Below, piece by piece: positions 15,001 through 25,090 of a stretch of 64,000 nt of DNA; positions within the stretch are counted from its first letter, which is position 1, and every line of letters starts with the position of its first letter. The notes under the pieces are model-generated. The model ran no database searches, was not told the origin of the DNA, and worked only from the letters and a program-made list of their open reading frames with translations. A program made the position numbers and the translations under genes. Source of the stretch: Archivesica marissinica (Eukaryota > Mollusca > Bivalvia > Venerida > Vesicomyidae); contig CM026404.1 in the NCBI GenBank assembly GCA_014843695.1, positions 53,390,833 to 53,454,832 on the forward strand, in the 5' to 3' direction.

Positions 15001-18000
15001 CTATCACAGGTATGGTGTTCTGTCAATCGCATGTATGGCGTTCTGTCAATCGCAGGTATAGCCTTCTGTCAATCACAGGTATGGCATTCAGTCAATCACA
15101 GGTATGGCGTTCTGTCAATCGCAAGTATGGTGTTCTGTCAATCACAGAAATGGCGTTCTGTCAATCACAGGTATGGCGTTCTGTCTATTACAGGTATGGC
15201 ATTCTGTCAATCACAGGTATGGCGTTCTGTCTAACACAGGTATGGCGTTCTGTCTATTACAGGTATGGCATTCTGTCAATCACAGATATGGCATTCTGTC
15301 AATCACAGATAGGGCCTTTTGGCAATCACAGGTATGGCGTTCTGTCAATCGATGGTATGGTGTTCTGTCAATCGCAGGTATGGTGTTCTGTCAATCACAG
15401 GTATGGCATTCTGTCTATCACAGGTACGGCGTTCTGTCTATCATAGATAGGGCCTTCTATCAATCACAGGTATGGCATTCTGTCTACCACAGGTATGGTG
15501 TTTTTTCAATCACAGGTATGGCGTTCTGTCAATCGCAGGTATGGCGTTCTGTCAATCGATGGTATGGTGTTCTGTCAATCGCAGGTATGGTGTTCTGTCA
15601 ATCACAGGTATGGCATTCTGTCTATCACAGGTACGGCGTTCTGTCTATCATAGATAGGGCCTTCTATCAATCACAGGTATGGCATTCTGTCTACCACAGG
15701 TATGGTGTTTTTTCAATCACAGGTATGGCGTTCTGTCAATCGCAGGTATGGCGTTCTGTCAATCGATGGTATGGCGTTCTGTCAATCGCAGGTATGTCAT
15801 TCTGTCTATCACAGGTATGGCGTTCTGTTTATCACACTTATGGTGTTTTGTCTAGCACAGGTATGACGTTCTGTCAATCATAGGTATGGTGTTCTGTCTA
15901 TCATAGGTATGGCATTCTATCAATCACAGGTATGGCGTTCTGTCTATCACAGGTACGGCGTTCTGTCTATCATAGATAGGGCCTTCTATCAATCATAGGT
16001 ATGGTGTTCTGTCTATCATAGGTATGGCATTCTATCAATCACAAGTATGGCGTTCTGTCAATCACAGATAGGGACTTTTGGCAATCACCGGTATGACGTT
16101 CTGTCAATCGCAGGTATGGCGTTCTGTCAATCGCAGGTATGGTGTTCTGTCAATCACAGGTATGGCATTCAGTCAATCACAGGTATGGCGTTCTGTCAAT
16201 CGCAAGTATGGTGTTCTGTCAATCACAGAAATGGCGTTCTGTCAATCACAGGTATGGCGTTCTGTCTATTACAGGTATGGCATTCTGTCAATCACAGGTA
16301 TGGCGTTCTGTCTATCACAGATAGGGCGTTTTGTCTATTACAGGTATAGCATTCTGTCAATCACAGGTATGGCGTTCTGACTATCACAGGAATGGTGTTT
16401 TGTCAATCACAGGTATGGCGTTCTGTCTATCACAGGTATGGTGTTCTGTCAATCGAAGGGATGGTGTTCTGTCAATCACAGGTATGGTGTTCTGCCAATC
16501 ACAGGTATTGCATTCTGTCAATCACAGGTATGGCATTCTGTCAATCACAGGTATGGCATTCTGTCTATCATAGGTATGGCGTTCTGTTTAGCATAAGTAT
16601 GGCGTTCTGTCAATCACAGGTATGGCATTCTGTCTATCATAGGTAGGGCGTTCTGTCTATCACAGGTATGGTGTTTTATCAATCACATGTATGGCGTTCT
16701 GTCTATCACAGGTATGGTGTTCTGTCTAGCACAGGTATGGCGTTCTGTCTATTACAGGTATGGCATTCTGTCAATTACAGATATGGCGTTCTGTCAATCA
16801 CAGATAGGGCCTTCTGTTAATCACAGGTATGGCGTTCTGTCAATAACAGGTATGGCGTTCTGTCTAGCACAGGTATTGCGTTCAGTCTAGGATAGGTATG
16901 GCCTTCTGTCAGATGTAAGTATAGTGTTCTCTTAATCGCAGGTATGGCGTTCTGTCTATCACAGGTATGGCGTTCTGTTTATCACACTTATGGTGTTTTG
17001 TCTAGCACAGGTATGACGTTCTGTCAATCATAGGTATGGTGTTCTGTCTATCATAGGTATGGCATTCTATCAATCACAGGTATGGCGTTCTGTCAATCAC
17101 AGATAGGGACTTTTGGCAATCACCGGTATGACGTTCTGTCATTCGCAGGTATGGCGTTCTGTCAATCGCAGGTATGGTGTTCTGTCAATCACAGGTATGG
17201 CGTTCTGACAATCACAGGTATGGCATTCTGTCAATCACAAGTATGGCGTTCTGTCTAGCACAGGTATGGCCTTCTGTCAATCGTAAGTATAGTGTTCTCT
17301 CAATCACAGGTATGGCGTTCTGTCTATCAAGGTACGGCGTTCTGTCTATCATAGATAGGGCCTTCTATCAATCAAAGGTATGGCATTCTGTCTACCACAG
17401 GTATGGTGTTTTGTCAATCACAGGTATGGCGTTCTGTCAATCGCAGGTATGGCGTTCTGTCAATCGATGGTATGGCGTTCTGTCAATCGCAGGTATGTCA
17501 TTCTGTCTATCACAGGTATGGCGTTCTGTTTATCACACTTATGGTGTTTTGTCTAGCACAGGTATGACGTTCTGTCAATCATAGGTATGGTGTTCTGTCT
17601 ATCATAGGTATGGCATTCTATCAATCACAGGTATGGCGTTCTGTCTATCACAGGTACGGCGTTCTGTCTATCATAGATAGGGCCTTCTATCAATCACAGG
17701 TATGGCATTCTGTCAATCACAGGTATGGCGTTCTGTCAATCGATAGTATGGCGTTCTGTCAATCGCAGGTATGGTGTTCTGTCTATCACAGGTATGGCAT
17801 TCCGTCGATCACAGGTATGGCATTATGTCAATCACAAGTATGGCATTCTGTCAATCACAAGTATGGCGTTCTGTCTATTACAGGTATAGCATTCTGTCAA
17901 TCACAGGTATGGCATTCTGACTATCACAGGAATGGTGGTGTTTTGTCAATCACAGGTATGGCGTTCTGTCTATCACAGGTATGGTGTTCTGTCAATCGAA

Positions 18001-19509
18001 GGGATGGTGTTCTGTCAATCACAGGTATGGTGTTCTGCCAATCACAGGTATTGCATTCTGTCAATCACAGGTATGGCATTCTGTCAATCACAGGTATGGC
18101 ATTCTGTCTATCATAGGTATGGCGTTCTGTTTAGCATAAGTATGGCGTTCTGTCAATCACAGGTATGGCATTCTGTCTATCATAGGTAGGGCGTTCTGTC
18201 TATCACAGGTATGGCGTTCTGTCAATCACAAGTATGGCGTTCTGTCTAGCACGGTATGGCCTTCTGTCAATCGTAAGTATGGTGTTCTCTGTCAATCACA
18301 GGTATGGCGTTCTGTCTAGCACAGGTATGACGTTCTGTCAATCGATGTATGGCGTTCTGTCAATCGCAGGTATGTCATTCTGTCTATCAGGTATGGCGTT
18401 CTGTTTATCACACTTATGGTGTTTTGTCTAGCACAGGTATGGCGTTCTGTCAATCATAGGTATGGTGTTCTGTCTATCATAGGTATGGCATTCTATCAAT
18501 TACAGGTATGGCGTTCTGTCAATCACAGATAGGGACTTTTGGCAATCACGGGTATGACGTTCTGTCAATCGCAGGTATGGCGTTCTGTCAATCGCAGGTA
18601 TGGTGTTCTGTCAATCACAGGTATGGCGTTCTGACAATCACAGGTATGGCATTCTGTCAATCACAAGTATGGCGTTCTGTCTAGCACAGGTATGGCTTCT
18701 GTCAATCGTAAGTATAGTGTTCTCTCAATCACAGGTATGGCGTTCTGTCTATCACAGGTACGGCGTTCTGTCTATCATAGATAGGGCCTTCTATCAATCA
18801 CAGGTATGGCATTCTGTCTACCACAGGTATGGTGTTTTGTCAATCACAGGTATGGCGTTCTGTCAATCGCAGGTATGGCGTTCTGTCAATCAATGGTATG
18901 GCGTTCTGTCAATCGCAGGTATGGTGTTCTGTCAATCTCAGAAATGGCATTCTGTCAATCACAGGTATGGCGTTCTGTCAATCGCAGGTATGGTGTTCTG
19001 TCAATCACAGGTATGGCATTCTGTCAATCACAGGTATGGTGTTCTGTCTATCACAAGTATGGTGTTCTGTCAATCTCAGAAATGGCGTTCTGTCAATCAC
19101 AGGTATGGCGTTCTGTCTATTACAGGTATGGCATTCTGTTAATCACAGGTATGGCTTTCTGTCTATCACAGATAGGACCTTTTGTCTATTACAGGTATAG
19201 CATTATGTCAATCACAGGTATGGCGTTCTGCCTATCACAGGTATGGTGTTTTGTCAATCACAGGTATGGCGTTCTGTCTATCACAGGTATGGTGTTCTGT
19301 CAATCGAAGGAATGGTGTTCTGTCAATCACAGGTATGGCGTTCTGTCTAGCACAGGTATGACGTTCTGTCAATCGATGGTATGGCGTTCTGTCAATCGCA
19401 GGTATGTCATTCTGTCTATCACAGGTATGGCGTTCTGTTTATCACAGGTATGGTGTTTTGTCTAGCACAGGTATGGCGTTCTGTCAATCATAGGTATGGT
19501 GTTCTGTCT
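1..19509. repeat. 23-bp tandem satellite array, about 848 units
   Basis: Continuous tandem repetition of a 23-bp unit (TATGGCGTTCTGTC followed by AATCACAGG or TATCACAGG). Variant positions are clustered into larger blocks: the same block of variant units recurs at about 1945, 2865 and 3877 (offsets of 920 and 1012 bp, i.e. 40 and 44 units). Another block recurs at 2198, 3118, 5027 and 5969, and another at 10046 and 11876, so there is higher-order structure. The unit has no stop codon in any plus frame and 23 is not a multiple of 3, so all plus frames read the same 23-residue peptide cycle. Those open frames are a by-product. The array is cut by the scaffold gap. Confidence 0.97.
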
Positions 19510-20509
19510 NNNNNNNNNNNNNNNNNNNNNNNNNNNNNNNNNNNNNNNNNNNNNNNNNNNNNNNNNNNNNNNNNNNNNNNNNNNNNNNNNNNNNNNNNNN
19601 NNNNNNNNNNNNNNNNNNNNNNNNNNNNNNNNNNNNNNNNNNNNNNNNNNNNNNNNNNNNNNNNNNNNNNNNNNNNNNNNNNNNNNNNNNNNNNNNNNNN
19701 NNNNNNNNNNNNNNNNNNNNNNNNNNNNNNNNNNNNNNNNNNNNNNNNNNNNNNNNNNNNNNNNNNNNNNNNNNNNNNNNNNNNNNNNNNNNNNNNNNNN
19801 NNNNNNNNNNNNNNNNNNNNNNNNNNNNNNNNNNNNNNNNNNNNNNNNNNNNNNNNNNNNNNNNNNNNNNNNNNNNNNNNNNNNNNNNNNNNNNNNNNNN
19901 NNNNNNNNNNNNNNNNNNNNNNNNNNNNNNNNNNNNNNNNNNNNNNNNNNNNNNNNNNNNNNNNNNNNNNNNNNNNNNNNNNNNNNNNNNNNNNNNNNNN
20001 NNNNNNNNNNNNNNNNNNNNNNNNNNNNNNNNNNNNNNNNNNNNNNNNNNNNNNNNNNNNNNNNNNNNNNNNNNNNNNNNNNNNNNNNNNNNNNNNNNNN
20101 NNNNNNNNNNNNNNNNNNNNNNNNNNNNNNNNNNNNNNNNNNNNNNNNNNNNNNNNNNNNNNNNNNNNNNNNNNNNNNNNNNNNNNNNNNNNNNNNNNNN
20201 NNNNNNNNNNNNNNNNNNNNNNNNNNNNNNNNNNNNNNNNNNNNNNNNNNNNNNNNNNNNNNNNNNNNNNNNNNNNNNNNNNNNNNNNNNNNNNNNNNNN
20301 NNNNNNNNNNNNNNNNNNNNNNNNNNNNNNNNNNNNNNNNNNNNNNNNNNNNNNNNNNNNNNNNNNNNNNNNNNNNNNNNNNNNNNNNNNNNNNNNNNNN
20401 NNNNNNNNNNNNNNNNNNNNNNNNNNNNNNNNNNNNNNNNNNNNNNNNNNNNNNNNNNNNNNNNNNNNNNNNNNNNNNNNNNNNNNNNNNNNNNNNNNNN
20501 NNNNNNNNN
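19510..20509. other. Assembly gap, exactly 1000 N
   Basis: Run of 1000 undetermined bases. The round length suggests a placeholder of unknown true size. The 23-bp satellite enters it on the left and unique sequence leaves it on the right. Confidence 0.99.
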
Positions 20510-20885
20510 AGGCCGATGTTTATTTCGCTTGTATGGCCTTATATATTTTATTTGCATCGCTATTGCATTTACTTCGATGAACGTATGTGCGCTGATTGTA
20601 TACATTTTCGTATGATGGTTCCCAACTAATGATATGCAGCCGACATGCGCACTTGCCCATTTGCAGTGTTAGGCAGCGTTCGTCACGAGAAAAGGCATTT
20701 CTTGCAGATTACGCTGTTCCAAGGATGATCTATTTATCTGTTCCGGCATACGGTAAGTGGCAAATCTGGACTAAAATTAGTTTAGTCATGGACTACAAGT
20801 ACAAAGGTATGACGTCACGACAGTGTTTTAAGTTAGGTTAAATAACAAGTCACATCGTGCATGCAACAGTTCAATTATGGTCATT
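20510..20885. other. Unique-sequence island between gap and arrays
   Basis: About 375 bp without repeats. It holds a palindromic TGACGTCA at 20810-20817. It also holds a 45-bp segment (20708-20752) bounded by a CAG acceptor-like and a GTAAGT donor-like site on the plus strand. No recognised coding similarity was seen on either strand, and no P450 exon was found here. Confidence 0.5.
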
Positions 20886-22200
20886 GGACAGGTGAAGTAA
20901 CTATGGTACGGTGCAGCGGGTATAGTAACTATGGTACGGTCTTCGGTGTAGCGGGTACAGTAACTACGGTACATTGTAGCTGGTACAGTAACTACGGTAC
21001 GGTGAAACTGGTACAGTAACTACGGTATAGTGTAGCTGGTACAGTAACTACGGTACGGTGTTCGGTGTAACGGGTACAGTAACTATGGTACAGTGCAGCG
21101 GGTACAGTGACTACGATACAGTGTAGCGGGTACAGTAACTACAATACAGTGTAACGTGTACAGTAACTACGGTACAGTGTAGCGGGTACAGTAACTACGA
21201 TACAGTGTAGCGGGTACAGTAACTACGATACAGTGTAGCGGGTACAGTAACTATGGTACGGTGACGGTGTAATGGTACAGTAACTACGGTACAGTGTAGC
21301 GGGTACAGTGACTACGATACAGTGTAGCGGGTACAGTAACTACGATACAGTGTAGCGGGTACAGTAACTACGATACAGTGTAACGTGTACAGTGACTACG
21401 GTACAGTGTAGCGGGTACAGTAACTACGATACAGTGTAGCGGGTACAGTAACTACGATACAGTGTAGCGGGTACAGTAACTACGATACAGTGTAGCGGGT
21501 ACAGTAACTACGATACAGTGTAATGTGTACAGTAACTACGGTACAGTGTAGCGGGTACAGTGACTACGATACAGTGAAGCGGGTACCGTAACTACGGTAC
21601 AGTGTAGCGGGTACAGTAACTACGATACAGTGTAGCGGGTACAGTAACTACGGTACAATGTAGCGGGTACAGTAACTATGGTACGGTGTTCGGTGTAGCT
21701 GGTAGAGTAACTACGGTACAATGTAGCGGGTACAGTAACTACGGCACGGTGAAACGGATACAGTAAATAAGGTACGGTGCAGCGGGTACAGTAACTATGG
21801 TACATTGTAACGGGTACAGTAAGTACGGTACGGTGTAGCGAGAACAGTAACTACGGTACAATGTAGCGGGTACAGTAACTATGGTACGGTGTTCGGTGTA
21901 GCGGGTAGAGTAACTACGGTACAATGTAGCGGGTACAGTAACTATGGCACGGTGAAACGGATACAGTAAATAAGGTACGGTGCAGCGGGTACAGTAACTA
22001 CGGTACATTGTAACGGGTACAGTAAGTACGGTACGGTGTAGCGAGAACAGTAACTACGGTACGGTGTAGTGGGTACCGTAACTACGGTACGGTGTAGCGG
22101 GTACCGTAACTACGGTACATTGTAGCGGGTACAGTAACTATGGTACGGTGTAGCGGGTACCGTAACTACGGTACTGTTTAGCGGGTACCATTTTCAGTAC
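20886..22200. repeat. 28-bp tandem array (GGTACAGTAACTACGATACA type)
   Basis: Roughly 45 units of about 28 bp, with some 36-bp units carrying an extra TTCGGTGT. Some units near 22070-22170 contain a near-perfect dyad, GTACCGTA-AC-TACGGTAC. The array grades into the 66-bp array to its right and shares its motifs. It lies on the 3' side (minus sense) of P450 exon 3, so it is presumably part of that gene's intron 3. Confidence 0.93.
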
Positions 22201-24845
22201 GGTGTTTCAGGTAAAGTAACTATGATACGATGCACTACGCACTATAGCATGTCATTACTATGGTACGGTGTTACAGGTAAAGTAACTATGATACGATGCA
22301 CTAGGCACTATAGCATGTCATTACTATGGTACGGTGTTACAGGTAAAGTAACTATGATACGATGCACTAGGCACTATAGCATGTCATTACTATGGTACGG
22401 TGTTACAGGTAAAGTAACTATGATACGATGCACTAGGCACTATAGCATGTCATTACTATGGTACGGTGTTACAGGTAAAGTAACTATGATACGATGCACT
22501 AGGCACTATAGCAGGTCATTACTATTGTACGGTGCTACAGGTAAAGTAACTATGATACGATGCACTAGGCACTATAGCATGTCATTACTATGGTACGGTG
22601 TTACAGGTAAAGTAACTATGATACGATGCACTAGGCACTATAGCATGTCATTACTATGGTACGGTGTTACAGGTAAAGTAACTATGATACGATGCACTAG
22701 GCACTATAGCAGGTCATTACCATTGTACGGTGTTACAGGTAAAGTAACTATGATACGATGCACTAGGCACTATAGCAGGTCATTACTATGGTACGGTGTT
22801 ACAGGTAAAGTAACTATGATACGATGCACTAGGCACTATAGCAGGTCATTACTATGGTACGGTGTTACAGGTAAAGTAACTATGATACGATGCAATAGGC
22901 ACTATAGCAGGTCATTACTATGGTACGGTGTTACAGGTAAAGTAACTATGATACGATGCACTAGGCACTATAGCAGGTCATTACTATTGTACGGTGTTAC
23001 AGGTAAAGTAACTATGATACGATGCACTAGGCACTATAGCAGGTCATTACTATTGTACGGTGTTACAGGTAAAGTAACTATGATACGATGCACTAGGCAC
23101 TATAGCATGTCATTACTATGGTACGGTGTTACAGGTAAAGTAACTATGATACGATGCACTAGGCACTATAGCAGGTCATTACTATGGTACGGTGTTACAG
23201 GTAAAGTAACTATGATACGATGCACTAGGCACTATAGCAGGTCATTACTATGGTACGGTGTTACAGGTAAAGTAACTATGATACGATGCACTAGGCACTA
23301 TAGCAGGTCATTACTATGGTACGGTGTTACAGGTAAAGTAACTATGATACGATGCACTAGGCACTATAGCAGGTCATTACTATTGTACGGTGTTACAGGT
23401 AAAGTAACTATGATACGATGCACTAGGCACTATAGCAGGTCATTACTATTGTACGGTGTTACAGGTAAAGTAACTATGATACGATGCACTAGGCACTATA
23501 GCATGTCATTACTATGGTACGGTGTTACAGGTAAAGTAACTATGATACGATGCACTAGGCACTATAGCATGTCATTACTATGGTACGGTGTTACAGGTAA
23601 AGTAACTATGATACGATGCACTAGGCACTATAGCAGGTCATTACCATTGTACGGTGTTACAGGTAAAGTAACTATGATACGATGCACTAGGCACTATAGC
23701 AGGTCATTACTATGGTACGGTGTTACAGGTAAAGTAACTATGATACGATGCACTAGGCACTATAGCAGGTCATTACTATGGTACGGTGTTACAGGTAAAG
23801 TAACTATGATACGATGCACTAGGCACTATAGCAGGTCATTACTATGGTACGGTGTTACAGGTAAAGTAACTATGATACGATGCACTAGGCACTATAGCAG
23901 GTCATTACTATTGTACGGTGTTACAGGTAAAGTAACTATGATACGATGCACTAGGCACTATAGCATGTCATTACTATGGTACGGTGTTACAGGTAAAGTA
24001 ACTATGATACGATGCACTAGGCACTATAGCAGGTCATTACTATTGTACGGTGTTACAGGTAAAGTAACTATGATACGATGCACTAGGCACTATAGCAGGT
24101 CATTACTATTGTACGGTGCTACAGGTAAAGTAACTATGATACGATGCACTAGGCACTATAGCATGTCATTACTATGGTACGGTGTTACAGGTAAAGTAAC
24201 TATGATACGATGCACTAGGCACTATAGCATGTCATTACTATGGTACGGTGTTACAGGTAAAGTAACTATGATACGATGCACTAGGCACTATAGCATGTCA
24301 TTACTATGGTACGGTGTTACAGGTAAAGTAACTATGATACGATGCACTAGGCTCAATAGCAGGTCATTACTATTGTACGGTGTTACAGGTAAAGTAACTA
24401 TGATACGATGCACTAGGCACTATAGCATGTCATTACTATGGTACGGTGTTACAGGTAAAGTAACTATGATACGATGCACTAGGCACTATAGCATGTCATT
24501 ACTATGGTACGGTGTTACAGGTAAAGTAACTATGATACGATGCACTAGGCACTATAGCAGGTCATTACTATTGTACGGTGTTACAGGTAATGTAACTATG
24601 ATACGATGCACTAGGCACTATAGCAGGTCATTACTATTGTACGGTGTTACAGGTAAAGTAACTATGATACGATGCACTAGGCACTATTGCAGGTCATTAC
24701 TATTGTACGGTGTTACAGGTAAAGTAACTATGATACGATGCACTAGGCACTATAGCAGGTCATTACTATTGTACGGTGTTACAGGTAAAGTAACTATGAT
24801 ACGATGCACTAAGTACTATAGCAGGTCATTACTATTGTACGGTGT
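22201..24845. repeat. 66-bp tandem array, about 40 units
   Basis: Highly uniform 66-bp units. Each combines two diverged copies of a motif related to the neighbouring 28-bp array (GTAACTATGATACGATGCAC and TTACTATGGTACGGTGTTAC). Because 66 is 22 codons and the unit lacks stops, a 954-codon plus-strand open frame results; it is not a credible gene. The array ends about 13 bp from the 5' splice site of P450 exon 3 and so forms the start of that intron. Confidence 0.96.
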
Positions 24846-24857
24846 AGTAGTACTTAC

Positions 24858-25090
24858 CACAATTCATTGTTGTTTCTTTACCAATACTCTCCAGACGTCT
24901 CGATTCTTTGATATAAGCACTTGTGTAATCATCTATGTCATTCTCATCGTAGTCTTTAACATGTTCTGCGATTATATCCTCACAGAATTCAAAGATTTTG
25001 TCGGCATTTTTCAGCAGTTTCTTGTACTTAAGTGGGTCTCCTGGCAAATGAGCTGCCCACGGAAGGAAGTTTGCGACACCCGCTGATGAC
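24858..25090 (-). CDS. P450 exon 3
   Basis: 233 bp. The acceptor is GTCGTAG before G-TCA-TCA, which keeps frame with exon 2 and gives NENLT-SSAGVANFLPWAAHL. The nearer CAG four codons downstream breaks the frame. The donor is TGTG followed by GTAAGT. It codes residues 222-298 (helices F-G region). The 66-bp array begins about 13 bp past the donor. Confidence 0.88.

Noticed and set aside
1..19509. Long open frames (up to 495 codons) in the 23-bp array
   Set aside because: All plus frames give the same peptide cycle because the unit lacks stops and is not a multiple of three. No other coding evidence.
19484..20629. Open frames spanning the first gap
   Set aside because: They consist almost entirely of undetermined residues.
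20708..20752. 45-bp plus-strand segment with acceptor and donor-like borders
   Set aside because: Too short, one frame has a stop, and no partner exon or family similarity was found.
22222..25086. 954-codon plus-strand open frame with 22-residue repeats
   Set aside because: It results from a stop-free 66-bp unit and ends antisense to P450 exon 3. It has the signature of a satellite, not of a structural protein gene.
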